From: Thalassobius sp. Cn5-15
Lineage (GTDB): Bacteria > Pseudomonadota > Alphaproteobacteria > Rhodobacterales > Rhodobacteraceae
NCBI RefSeq assembly: GCF_022347685.1
Contig: NZ_JAKRGF010000001.1
Span: forward strand, 248,001-312,000
Direction of reading: 5' to 3'
DNA length: 64,000 bases
Below the pieces are notes generated by a model. That model searched no databases. It was given only the letters and a program-made list of their open reading frames with translations, and was not told the DNA's origin. Positions 51,514-59,839 of this stretch are shown piece by piece; position 1 is the stretch's first letter; every line of letters starts with the position of its first letter. A program made the position numbers and the translations under genes.

Positions 51514-53049
51514 ATGGCTGCTTTGGATAATCCCAACGGGATGGATCAGGTCAAGGAAGGTGTCGATCAGGAAACCGTAGATGCCGTACGCGAAGTGGGC
51601 GGCGCCTATAAGTACGGTTGGGAAACCGAGATCGAGATGGAATATGCCCCCAAAGGGCTGAATACCGACATCGTTAAATTGATCTCGGAAAAGAACGACG
51701 AACCCGAATGGATGACCGAATGGCGTCTGCAGGCGTTCGAGCGTTGGGGCCAGATGGATGAACCTGACTGGGCGATGGTGAACTACCCTGAAATCGACTT
51801 TCAGGATCAGTATTACTATGCCCGCCCAAAATCCATGGAAGAAAAGCCCAAGTCGCTGGATGATGTGGACCCCAAACTCTTGGAAACCTATTCCAAGCTG
51901 GGTATCCCGCTGAAGGAACAGATGATCCTTGCCGGTGTTGAAGGTGCTGAGGATGCGCCGTCTGAGGGCCGCAAGGTTGCGGTGGACGCGGTGTTTGACT
52001 CCGTTTCTGTCGGCACCACCTTTCAGGCGGAACTGGAAAAGGCAGGCGTTATCTTCTGCTCCATCTCCGAGGCGATCAAAAAGCACCCTGAGTTGGTCAA
52101 GAAATACCTCGGCACCGTGGTGCCGATGACGGATAACTTCTACGCGACGCTGAACACTGCCGTGTTCTCGGACGGGTCGTTCGTCTACATCCCGCCGGGC
52201 GTACGGTGTCCAATGGAGCTGTCCACCTACTTCCGTATTAACGCGGAAAACACCGGTCAGTTTGAACGCACCCTGATCATCGCAGACAAGGGCAGCTATG
52301 TGTCCTATCTGGAAGGCTGCACCGCGCCCCAGCGTGACACCGCACAGCTGCACGCCGCTGTGGTGGAAATCATCGTCGAAGAAGACGCCGAAGTGAAATA
52401 TTCTACCGTTCAGAACTGGTACCCCGGTGATGAAAACGGCAAGGGCGGCATCTACAACTTCGTCACCAAACGCGCCGACTGCCGTGGCGCCCGCTCCAAG
52501 GTGATGTGGACGCAGGTAGAAACCGGGTCTGCTGTGACGTGGAAATATCCCTCCTGCATCCTGCGTGGTGACGACAGCCAGGGCGAGTTCTACTCGATCG
52601 CGATTGCCAACAACATGCAGCAGGCCGACACTGGCACGAAAATGGTGCACTTGGGCAAAAACACCAAGTCGCGGATCGTGTCCAAAGGCATCTCGGCCGG
52701 TAAGGCGCAGAACACCTACCGTGGTCTGGTGTCGATGCACCCCAAAGCCAAGGATGGCCGCAACTACACCCAGTGTGACAGCCTGCTGATCGGCGACAAA
52801 TGCGGCGCCCATACGGTTCCGTATATTGAGGTCAAGAACAACTCGGCCCGTGTGGAACACGAAGCAACCACCTCGAAGGTGGATGACGAACAGCTGTTCT
52901 ACTGCCGCCAGCGTGGCATGGACGAAGAAGAGGCCGTGGCGCTGGTTGTAAACGGCTTCTGTAAGGAAGTGCTGCAAGCCCTGCCGATGGAGTTCGCAAT
53001 GGAAGCCCAGCAACTGGTTGCCATCTCTCTGGAAGGGTCCGTGGGGTAA
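51514..53049 (+). CDS. sufB: Fe-S assembly scaffold subunit SufB
   Basis: A 511-residue component of the SufBCD complex on which new clusters are built. The core beta-helix is recognisable ([54 protein letters not shown]), and the C-terminal region [35 protein letters not shown] (read with KN at its start) is typical. The start is ATG 51514 behind CAGGAGAAT; the same frame is open inside the desulfurase gene but is not coding. YbjQ-like and small membrane genes separate it from sufC. Confidence 0.96.
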   Translation: MAALDNPNGMDQVKEGVDQETVDAVREVGGAYKYGWETEIEMEYAPKGLNTDIVKLISEKNDEPEWMTEWRLQAFERWGQMDEPDWAMVNYPEIDFQDQYYYARPKSMEEKPKSLDDVDPKLLETYSKLGIPLKEQMILAGVEGAEDAPSEGRKVAVDAVFDSVSVGTTFQAELEKAGVIFCSISEAIKKHPELVKKYLGTVVPMTDNFYATLNTAVFSDGSFVYIPPGVRCPMELSTYFRINAENTGQFERTLIIADKGSYVSYLEGCTAPQRDTAQLHAAVVEIIVEEDAEVKYSTVQNWYPGDENGKGGIYNFVTKRADCRGARSKVMWTQVETGSAVTWKYPSCILRGDDSQGEFYSIAIANNMQQADTGTKMVHLGKNTKSRIVSKGISAGKAQNTYRGLVSMHPKAKDGRNYTQCDSLLIGDKCGAHTVPYIEVKNNSARVEHEATTSKVDDEQLFYCRQRGMDEEEAVALVVNGFCKEVLQALPMEFAMEAQQLVAISLEGSVG

Positions 53050-53108
53050 AGAACCCTTGGGGGTCTGAACCAGCGCAAGGAAATCGTGCAAACGAAAAGG
53101 GGACGCAG

Positions 53109-53423
53109 ATGATCGTCACAACCACAAACTCGATCGAAGGACGCAAGGTTGCCGAATACCGCGGCATCGTTGTGGGTGAGGCGATCGTCGGCGCCAACAT
53201 CGTGCGGGATTTCTTTGCGGGCATCACCGATATCGTCGGTGGCCGGTCCGGCGCCTATGAAAGCAAGCTGCAGGATGCCCGCGACACGGCCCTGCGCGAG
53301 CTGGAAGAGCGCGCGGCGGTCAAAGGCGCCAATGCCGTCATCGGCGTTGACCTCGACTACGAAGTGGTGGGCGAGTCGATGATGATGGTCTCGGCGTCTG
53401 GCACAGCAGTGGTGCTGGACTGA
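53109..53423 (+). CDS. YbjQ/UPF0145-family protein
   Basis: A 104-residue protein of the YbjQ family, whose members form pentamers and are sometimes called heavy-metal-binding; the real function is not established. The family pattern is visible in [40 protein letters not shown]-like helix (here [16 protein letters not shown]) and [15 protein letters not shown]. It lies inside the suf operon, 59 bases after sufB, and its stop overlaps the start of the next gene (TGATG). Confidence 0.88.
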   Translation: MIVTTTNSIEGRKVAEYRGIVVGEAIVGANIVRDFFAGITDIVGGRSGAYESKLQDARDTALRELEERAAVKGANAVIGVDLDYEVVGESMMMVSASGTAVVLD

Positions 53424-53590
53424 TGCTGCGGGGCCTCTTGTCTGCAACCACCACCGGGCTGTTCTGTTCTGGTTTTGCGTTTTTCGTCAGCCAGATTGCC
53501 CCCATGCTCAACAACTCACAAATTCTGGCGACCAGTTTCGTCAGCGGCTTTCTTGGGTCTGTTGTGGCCCAAATGATCATCAGAAAATAA
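53423..53590 (+). CDS. Very small membrane protein between ybjQ-like gene and sufC
   Basis: A 55-residue product starting at ATG 53423, which overlaps the previous stop codon as TGATG, and ending at TAA 53588-53590. It has two hydrophobic stretches (about residues 4-25 and 34-52), so it probably spans the membrane once or twice, with a short basic end (IIRK). It has no recognisable domain, but the coupled start and operon position support it as a real gene. Confidence 0.55.
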   Translation: MLRGLLSATTTGLFCSGFAFFVSQIAPMLNNSQILATSFVSGFLGSVVAQMIIRK

Positions 53591-53622
53591 CCGCCTGCGC
53601 GAGGCGATACGAGGAATAGAAA

Positions 53623-54378
53623 ATGTTGGAAATCAAAAACCTGCAGGTCAAACTTGAAGAAGAAGACAAGCAGATCATCAAAGGTCTGGACCTGACCGTC
53701 GAAACTGGCAAGGTGCACGCGATCATGGGCCCGAACGGGTCGGGTAAATCCACCCTGTCCTATGTGCTGTCGGGCAAAGACGGCTATGAGGTCACCGGTG
53801 GTGAAGCTCTGCTGGACGGCGAAGACATTCTGGATCTGGAACCCGAAGAGCGCGCTGCCGCTGGCCTGTTTCTGGCGTTCCAATACCCGGTGGAAATTCC
53901 CGGCGTAGGCAACATGACCTTCCTGCGCACCGCTGTGAACGCTCAGCGCAAAGCGCGCGGCGAGGAAGAAATGTCCTCGACCGAGTTCCTGAAGGTGGTC
54001 CGCGAGAAAGCCAAAACCCTGAAGATCGACGCCGACATGCTAAAGCGTCCGGTGAACGTCGGCTTTTCGGGGGGTGAGAAGAAGCGGAACGAGATTCTGC
54101 AGATGGCCATGCTGGAACCCAAGATGTGCATCTTGGACGAAACCGACTCTGGCCTTGATGTGGATGCGATGAAACTGGTGGCCGAAGGCGTGAACGCCCT
54201 GCGTGCCGAAGGTCGTTCCTTCCTTGTGATCACCCATTACCAGCGCCTGCTGGACCACATTAAACCCGATGTTGTTCACATTCTGGCCAACGGTCGTATC
54301 GTCAAAACCGGCGGCCCCGAGCTGGCGCTGGAAGTTGAGAAAAACGGCTACGCCGACATTCTGGCGGAGGTGGCATAA
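53623..54378 (+). CDS. sufC: Fe-S assembly ATPase SufC
   Basis: A 251-residue ABC-type ATPase that drives the SufBCD scaffold. Walker A GPNGSGKST, the SufC-type Q loop FLAFQYPVEIPG, signature FSGGEKKRNEI and Walker B CILDETDSGLD are all present, with VITHYQRLLDHIKPDVVHIL following. ATG 53623 is preceded by CGAGGAATAG. Its stop overlaps the sufD start. Confidence 0.97.
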   Translation: MLEIKNLQVKLEEEDKQIIKGLDLTVETGKVHAIMGPNGSGKSTLSYVLSGKDGYEVTGGEALLDGEDILDLEPEERAAAGLFLAFQYPVEIPGVGNMTFLRTAVNAQRKARGEEEMSSTEFLKVVREKAKTLKIDADMLKRPVNVGFSGGEKKRNEILQMAMLEPKMCILDETDSGLDVDAMKLVAEGVNALRAEGRSFLVITHYQRLLDHIKPDVVHILANGRIVKTGGPELALEVEKNGYADILAEVA

Positions 54379-55661
54379 TGGCGCTGCCGCAAACCAAACT
54401 GGACGCAACTGACGCACGCCTGAATGCGCTGTCGCTGCCTGCGGGCCCCGCGTGGCTGGTTGAGGCGCGTGAAACCGCGCTGGCGCGTGTGCGGGCGATG
54501 GGCCTGCCGTCGCGCCGCGATGAATACTGGAAATACACCCGTCCTGACACGCTGGTGCAGGCTGATCCCGTGCCCGCCGCGCTGTTTGACGGCGCAGAGG
54601 CACCGGTGTTTGACGGCATTGATGCGCTGCACGTTGTCTTCGTTGATGGTGCGTTTGACGCCGATGCCAGTGATGATCTGACAGGCGAAGGTCTGGAAAT
54701 CACCCGTTTGGCCGATGCGCCGGACATTCACTGGGCCAAGGATCTGTACGGTCGGCTGGAAACCAACGGCCAAACCCCCGTTGAACGTCCGCTGGCCGCA
54801 TTGAACAGCGCCTTTGCCACCGATGGTGTGCTGATCCGCGTCACCGCCGCGGTCGCGCGTCCTGTGAACATCAGCTACTACCACCGCGCCGAAACCTCGG
54901 ACGCGACGCTACACCACGTGGTGAAGTTGGAAGAGGGCGCATCGCTGACTCTGCTCGAAAACGGTGCAGGCGCGGCGCGCCTGAACACCGTGCTGGAGGT
55001 TGAGGTGGCTGATAACGCCAGCTTCAACCACGTGCGGGCGCAGGGCCGTGATCATGAACGTCGTGCGGCAACGCATATCTTTACCCGTCTGGGCACTGAA
55101 AGCGCGTTCAAATCCTTCACCCTGACCGCAAACGGTGTCATGACTCGCAACGAATGCGTGATCGAGCTGACCGGCGATGATGCCATCGCGCATGTCGCGG
55201 GTGCCTGCATGGGCGACGGCAAGGATTTCCACCACGACGACACCGTGTTCATCACCCATGACGCCCTGCGCTGCGAAAGCCGTCAGGTGTTCAAAAAGGT
55301 GCTGCGCAACGGTGCAACCGGCGTGTTTCAGGGCAAGATCCTGGTAAAGGAAGGCGCGCAGAAAACAGACGGTTATCAGATCAGCCAGTCGATGCTCTTG
55401 GACGATGACAGCCAGTTCCTCGCCAAGCCCGAGCTGGAAATTTACGCCGACGACGTGGCTTGTTCGCATGGCTCCACCACCGGTGCAATTGATGAAACAG
55501 CGCTGTTTTATCTGCAATCGCGTGGTGTGCCGACGGATCAGGCAACGGACCTGTTGGTTCTGGCCTTCCTCGCCGAAGCGGTGGAAGAGATCGAAGCCGA
55601 AGAGCTGCGTGATGAAATCACTGCACGCCTGCAAGGCTGGCTGGAGCGTCGTCGCGCCTGA
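54378..55661 (+). CDS. sufD: Fe-S assembly scaffold subunit SufD
   Basis: A 427-residue SufB homologue lacking part of the N-terminal region. The opening LPSRRDEYWKYT motif, HHDDTVFITHDALRCESRQVFKKVL, VFQGKILVKEGAQKTDGYQ and VACSHGSTTGAIDETALFYLQSRGV identify it. It pairs with SufB and SufC. Its stop overlaps the start of the next gene (TGATG). Confidence 0.95.
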   Translation: MALPQTKLDATDARLNALSLPAGPAWLVEARETALARVRAMGLPSRRDEYWKYTRPDTLVQADPVPAALFDGAEAPVFDGIDALHVVFVDGAFDADASDDLTGEGLEITRLADAPDIHWAKDLYGRLETNGQTPVERPLAALNSAFATDGVLIRVTAAVARPVNISYYHRAETSDATLHHVVKLEEGASLTLLENGAGAARLNTVLEVEVADNASFNHVRAQGRDHERRAATHIFTRLGTESAFKSFTLTANGVMTRNECVIELTGDDAIAHVAGACMGDGKDFHHDDTVFITHDALRCESRQVFKKVLRNGATGVFQGKILVKEGAQKTDGYQISQSMLLDDDSQFLAKPELEIYADDVACSHGSTTGAIDETALFYLQSRGVPTDQATDLLVLAFLAEAVEEIEAEELRDEITARLQGWLERRRA

Positions 55662-56164
55662 TGTCTGTAACCCGCGATATCGTGGCCACCTACCGGGGGC
55701 CGGGCCGAGTATTGGCCCGGCGTCTGGCGATGGGGGAACGCGAAGACCGCGCCTTGGCCGTTGCGATGGCCGGGTGCTTTATTGTGTTCGTGGCCCAATG
55801 GCCGCGTTTGGCCCGTGAGGCTCATCTGAGCGGCGAAGAGCTGAACATGCTCCTTGGCTCCACGCTGCTGGCGTGGGTGTTCATGATGCCGCTGTTTCTG
55901 TACGTGATGGCGTGGATTGTGCATCTGGTGGCGCGTGCTGCCCGTGGCAAGGCCAGTGCCTTTGGCTCTCGTTTGGCGTTGTTCTGGGCGCTCCTCGCCT
56001 CCAGCCCATTGGTGTTGCTGCACGGGATGGTTTCGGGCTTTATCGGGCCGTCTGCAGCACAGGATGCTGTGGGGGCGCTATGGCTTGGCGTGTTTGCATG
56101 GTTCTGGCTAGGTGGTCTGATGAAAATTCACTGGGGTCAGAAAGGCGGGGAGGCGTCACAGTGA
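55661..56164 (+). CDS. Membrane protein, Yip1-like, within the suf operon (first of two)
   Basis: A 167-residue protein with about four membrane helices (33-50, 62-85, 103-124 and 134-152) and a basic N-terminus. It resembles the Yip1-type polytopic proteins by layout, without motif-level certainty. Its start and stop are both overlapped by neighbours (TGATG, GTGA), so it is firmly part of the suf operon, but no established role in cluster assembly is known to me. Confidence 0.7.
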   Translation: MSVTRDIVATYRGPGRVLARRLAMGEREDRALAVAMAGCFIVFVAQWPRLAREAHLSGEELNMLLGSTLLAWVFMMPLFLYVMAWIVHLVARAARGKASAFGSRLALFWALLASSPLVLLHGMVSGFIGPSAAQDAVGALWLGVFAWFWLGGLMKIHWGQKGGEASQ

Positions 56165-56739
56165 TTGACGTGATTAAGAAACTGTTGATCGAGTCGCTGC
56201 GCAACCCGCGCGCAGCGGCCCCCAAGGTCTTGGCCCTGCCGTTGAATATGCAGGTCTGGGGGCTGGTTCTGGGGTTGGTGATTGTGTCAAACGCGGTGAT
56301 CTATGGGCTGTTCCTGTCGTTTCAGTCGCCGCTTGGCATCCTGCCTCAGATCACCAACAACCCTGTCGGCTATGCGCTGGCGACTGGCGGTATGTTTGCG
56401 GCGCTGGTACTGCTCTTTGACTGGATCGGCCGGATGATGGGCGGACGTGGCGATCTGCGCACCAGCCTGGTTGTGGTGACCTGGCTGCAGGCGCTGCAGT
56501 TGATTGTTCTGACCGCGCTCAGCTTTCTGGGGCTGGTCTTGGGGGGGGTGGCGTCGCTGGTCAGTTTGGCATTTTCGATCTATTTCTTCTGGATGCTGAT
56601 GTGTTTCCTGAATGCGGCACATCAGTTTAACTCTCTCGGGCGTAGCTTCACTCTGATGTTGCTTGGCCATTTCGGCGCTGCCTTCGCGCTGTCTTTCCTG
56701 CTGGTTCTGACCGGCTTTTCTCCTGTAGGACCTGTCTGA
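56161..56739 (+). CDS. Yip1-domain membrane protein within the suf operon (second of two)
   Basis: A 192-residue polytopic protein starting at GTG 56161, which overlaps the previous stop. It has five or so helices and starts with a short cytoplasmic segment IKKLLIESLRNPRAAAPKVLALPL, the usual beginning of bacterial Yip1 proteins, followed by hydrophobic helices through about residue 190. With its neighbour it may form a two-subunit membrane module. The function is unknown. Its stop overlaps sufS. Confidence 0.75.
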   Translation: MIDVIKKLLIESLRNPRAAAPKVLALPLNMQVWGLVLGLVIVSNAVIYGLFLSFQSPLGILPQITNNPVGYALATGGMFAALVLLFDWIGRMMGGRGDLRTSLVVVTWLQALQLIVLTALSFLGLVLGGVASLVSLAFSIYFFWMLMCFLNAAHQFNSLGRSFTLMLLGHFGAAFALSFLLVLTGFSPVGPV

Positions 56740-57959
56740 TGTACGATGTCACAAAAATCCGTGCCGACTTCCCGATCCTGTCGCGTGAGGTGAACGGCAA
56801 ACCGCTGACCTATCTGGACAACGGCGCCTCGGCTCAGAAACCGCAGGTGGTGATTGACGCAATCACCAAGGCTTACGCTGAAGAATATTCCAATGTTCAC
56901 CGTGGCTTGCACTATCTTTCTAATCTAGCAACAGAGAAGTATGAGGGTGTGCGCGGCATCATCGCCCGTTTTCTGGGGGTGCGTGATGAGGATGAGATTG
57001 TCCTCAACTCCGGCACCACCGAGGGCATCAACATGGTCGCCTACGGCTGGGCGATGCCACGGATGCAGGCCGGGGATGAGATCATCCTGTCCGTCATGGA
57101 ACACCACGCCAACATCGTGCCGTGGCATTTCCTGCGCGAACGTCAGGGTGTGGTGATCAAATGGGTGGACACCGACGCTTCAGGCAATCTGGATCCGCAG
57201 AAGGTGCTGGATGCCATCACGCCCAAGACGAAGCTGATCGCCGTCACCCAATGTTCCAACGTTTTGGGCACTGTGGTGGACGTTAAGGCAATCTGCGACG
57301 GCGCGCGCGCCAAGGGCGTGCCAGTGCTCGTCGATGGCTCGCAAGGCGCAGTGCATATGCCCGTCAACGTCGAGGACATCGGCTGTGATTTCTACGCCAT
57401 CACCGGTCACAAGCTTTACGGCCCATCAGGGTCCGGCGCGATCTATGTAAAGAAGGAACGCATGGCCGAAATGCGCCCCTTCCTCGGCGGTGGCGACATG
57501 ATCAAAGAGGTCTCCAAAGAGGCGGTGATCTACAACGATCCGCCGATGAAGTTTGAGGCTGGAACCCCCGGCATCGTGCAGACCATCGGTCTGGGCGTTG
57601 CGCTGGACTACATGATGGATGTGGGTATGGAGGCGATTGCCGCGCATGAGGCGGATTTGGCATCCTATGCCAGTGAACGCCTCAGCGGTCTGAACTGGTT
57701 GCACCTGCAGGGCAGGGCGCAGGGTAAGGCGGCGATCTTCTCCTTCACCATGGCGGGGGCAGCGCATGCGCATGACATCTCCACCATTCTGGACAAAAAG
57801 GGCGTTGCTGTGCGTGCGGGTCATCATTGCGCTGGTCCGTTGATGGAACATTTGGGGGTCTCCGCCACCTGCCGCGCCTCTTTTGCGATGTATAACACCC
57901 GTGCAGAGATCGACACGTTGGTCGATGCGCTGGAACTGGCGAACGACCTGTTCGGTTAA
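56739..57959 (+). CDS. sufS: Cysteine desulfurase SufS
   Basis: A 406-residue PLP enzyme, group II desulfurase. The fold starts with [29 protein letters not shown], the Schiff-base Lys is in [14 protein letters not shown], and the catalytic Cys364 lies in [10 protein letters not shown]. It supplies persulfide sulfur to SufBCD. No sufE or sufU partner is seen in this window, although group II enzymes normally need one, so it may be encoded elsewhere. It is the last gene of the operon; a hairpin follows. Confidence 0.96.
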   Translation: MYDVTKIRADFPILSREVNGKPLTYLDNGASAQKPQVVIDAITKAYAEEYSNVHRGLHYLSNLATEKYEGVRGIIARFLGVRDEDEIVLNSGTTEGINMVAYGWAMPRMQAGDEIILSVMEHHANIVPWHFLRERQGVVIKWVDTDASGNLDPQKVLDAITPKTKLIAVTQCSNVLGTVVDVKAICDGARAKGVPVLVDGSQGAVHMPVNVEDIGCDFYAITGHKLYGPSGSGAIYVKKERMAEMRPFLGGGDMIKEVSKEAVIYNDPPMKFEAGTPGIVQTIGLGVALDYMMDVGMEAIAAHEADLASYASERLSGLNWLHLQGRAQGKAAIFSFTMAGAAHAHDISTILDKKGVAVRAGHHCAGPLMEHLGVSATCRASFAMYNTRAEIDTLVDALELANDLFG

Positions 57960-57978
57960 GCCTGAACACCCTTCTGAT

Positions 57979-58004
57979 CCGGCGGCAAAAAAACCTGCCG
58001 CCGG
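57979..58004 (+). terminator. Hairpin after sufS
   Basis: CCGGCGGCA and TGCCGCCGG form a perfect nine-pair stem with an A-rich loop, 20 bases after the stop. No T run follows, so it may be an mRNA 3'-end stabiliser or a factor-assisted terminator. Confidence 0.6.
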
Positions 58005-58054
58005 ACCGCGTTACCGATTGCACCCTGATTTGCCTTGCGGTAATCAGACTTCAG

Positions 58055-58131
58055 GCACCCATAGCTCAGCTGGATAGAGCGCTGCCCTCCGAAGGCAGAG
58101 GCCTCAGGTTCGAATCCTGATGGGTGCGCCA
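58055..58131 (+). tRNA. tRNA-Arg (anticodon CCG)
   Basis: A complete 77-base cloverleaf: acceptor GCACCCA pairs with TGGGTGC, the D arm contains AGCTCAGCTGGATAGAGC, the anticodon stem CTGCC/GGCAG encloses CTCCGAA giving anticodon CCG, the T arm has GGTTCGAATCC, and the 3' CCA is encoded. Confidence 0.96.
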
Positions 58132-58369
58132 TTTCCTTCTGTTCTTGAATATCTCCGCGGCTTTCCCACCTCAGGTAAACCTTAGTTTAGATGCTATAGC
58201 GTTAAGCGATATATTCATGCTTTTGGTATCACATTTTTACTATTCATATTCCGCATCTCTCTTGACTAAGATACGCATAGATATGGTAAAAACGCCGTGC
58301 CTGACTGGTCCTGTGGCGGGAATTTTAGTCTGGGTTTAGTGCGTATTTGTTCCATATTCGGACATTGAA

Positions 58370-58810
58370 GTGGCTGCTTTATTTTACATCGCCCATGACC
58401 TCGACACCGTTCTGGTGCGCTATACAGGCCACCATATCGCGGCGGATGTGGACAAGGTTTATGACGAACTGGAGCGCAATACGGAATGCAGTCATTGCGT
58501 GCGCTTTTATGTTGACCTGTCAGGTGTGACGTCCCACGCATTGAACCGCGAGGACCTGATCAGCCTCAATGCCCGGGTGACGGAGTGTGCCGCCTCGCGC
58601 ACCATCACAGAACCGCATCCGCTGCTGTTGGCGTATTACGCGCCTACGTTACCGGCGCAACAGGTCGGGCGGGCCTGCACTGGGCGTTGGAACCTGCATC
58701 CTGATTTGGTGTGTATGACATCGGCTCTGCGGAAAGACTGCGCGACCTTTTTGCATGTTGATCTGGCATCGCTTCAGGCGGCGGAAAGGTCAGTGTTTTA
58801 CAGCCTGTAG
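58370..58810 (+). CDS. Unknown soluble protein downstream of tRNA-Arg
   Basis: A 146-residue protein with a GTG start (58370). It has several cysteines (ECSHC, TECAA, RACTG, LVCMT, KDCATF) and a mixed alpha/beta pattern; SHCVRFYVDLSGVTSHALNRED and a C-terminal helix stand out. I do not recognise the family. The 240-base stretch before it is AT-rich compared with the rest of the window, and the adjacent tRNA makes acquisition by integration possible, but there is no integrase. A convergent terminator follows. Confidence 0.5.
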   Translation: MAALFYIAHDLDTVLVRYTGHHIAADVDKVYDELERNTECSHCVRFYVDLSGVTSHALNREDLISLNARVTECAASRTITEPHPLLLAYYAPTLPAQQVGRACTGRWNLHPDLVCMTSALRKDCATFLHVDLASLQAAERSVFYSL

Positions 58811-58838
58811 CCAATAGCCTGTAACCACAGGCCAAAAG

Positions 58839-58865
58839 AAAACCCGCCGGGATGAGGCGGGTTTT
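58839..58865. terminator. Bidirectional terminator between two convergent genes
   Basis: AAAACCCGCC and GGCGGGTTTT form a perfect ten-pair stem with a seven-base loop, with As on one side and Ts on the other so it can serve both strands. Confidence 0.88.
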
Positions 58866-58904
58866 ACAGGTCTGGATGGCGGTAAGTAGTGTGTCGGGCG
58901 TCGT

Positions 58905-59465
58905 TTACCGACCCCAAGTGCGCACAGTGCCGCAATCCATGTGTACGAAGTTCGAACGCGAATAACGCCCAACACCGCCCGCGCGGCACACAGCGGCCGC
59001 CTTGGCCATCTGCGCGACGGAGCGCGACTGCAGGCGCAGGTCAGCAGCCTGACCCTTCATATGGAGCGAGTTCTTCGCAACGCCGCCGGATTTCGATCGC
59101 AGCATCGCGTTGGTGCGCGGCGAGCGGTAGCCCGACAGCAGCATGTAGGGTTCATTCACATCCATGAGGTTGTGAGCGGCGGCCATAATATCAATGTTGC
59201 GGCGGTCGATGTTGATCACATCATTGGTACGCCAGTCGCGCATGAAGTGGTTCACTTCTTTTAGCGCGTCTTTGATGTAGTCGCCTTCGATCCAGTAGAT
59301 CATATCAAGGTTCTCGCCAGTCCGGCCAGAGTACATGCGGATGCGGCGAATATCACCGGAGCCGCGCAGGAACCCTGCGGCCTTGGAGAAAGTTGGTGCT
59401 GCGGTTACTGTGGTTGCCGCAAACGCGCCGAGGAGCGCCCGCCGCGTCAAAGTAATATTGGTCAT
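58905..59465 (-). CDS. Peptidoglycan endopeptidase, MepK/YcbK-like (DUF882)
   Basis: A 186-residue exported protein with a twin-arginine-type signal (TRRALLGAFAATTVTAAPTFSKA). The M15/DUF882 zinc site is visible: His135 and Asp142 in SLHMKGQAADLRL and His175 in NFVHMDCG. YcbK of E. coli (MepK) cuts L,D (3-3) cross-links, so this is the likely activity. It is divergent from the YcbB-like gene that makes such links. The start is ATG 59465; the 374-base gap beyond it must hold both promoters. Confidence 0.85.
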   Translation of the reverse strand: MTNITLTRRALLGAFAATTVTAAPTFSKAAGFLRGSGDIRRIRMYSGRTGENLDMIYWIEGDYIKDALKEVNHFMRDWRTNDVINIDRRNIDIMAAAHNLMDVNEPYMLLSGYRSPRTNAMLRSKSGGVAKNSLHMKGQAADLRLQSRSVAQMAKAAAVCRAGGVGRYSRSNFVHMDCGTVRTWGR

Positions 59466-59839
59466 GTTAGCGCCCGTCCTGTCGCTTACCTGTGTTGCCC
59501 GCGATGTTACGCGGAACCTGCCATCTCATCCCCAGATGCAGGTGCCATATTACATACAAGTTTCGTTCCACCAAGCCGCATTTGACCGCTTTAGTTTTGA
59601 CAAACGGTTTTCGGCGGTTTTTTGCGCAAATTTTTGTGAACGGCATTTGCCAGTAAGAGCGTTTATGCTGGGAAAAAACGGGACACGGCCAATTTTTTGA
59701 CCACACTGCAACCCTGCCGCAACAGCGACAGCTAGAGTGGTGTTAAACGCATGTTTTTATGATTTGTGAATGGACAGTGTCGCGAAAACAGGCCAAGGAC
59801 GGCCTTAGATAAAGTGAATTAGTAAAGAAAGACGCGCGC
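59466..59839. other. Divergent promoter region between mepK-like and ldtD-like genes
   Basis: Within these 374 bases I see no gene I can defend; T-rich stretches around 59600-59640 fit promoter or leader sequence but no clear -35/-10 pair or operator stands out. Confidence 0.4.

Noticed and set aside
51295-53091. 598-codon open frame on the minus strand opposite sufB
   Set aside because: Shadow of the GC-rich sufB gene; histidine- and valine-rich composition, no motif.
59467-59706. 79-codon minus-strand frame in the mepK-ldtD gap
   Set aside because: Basic, aromatic-rich composition, no ribosome site, and it lies where the divergent promoters should be.
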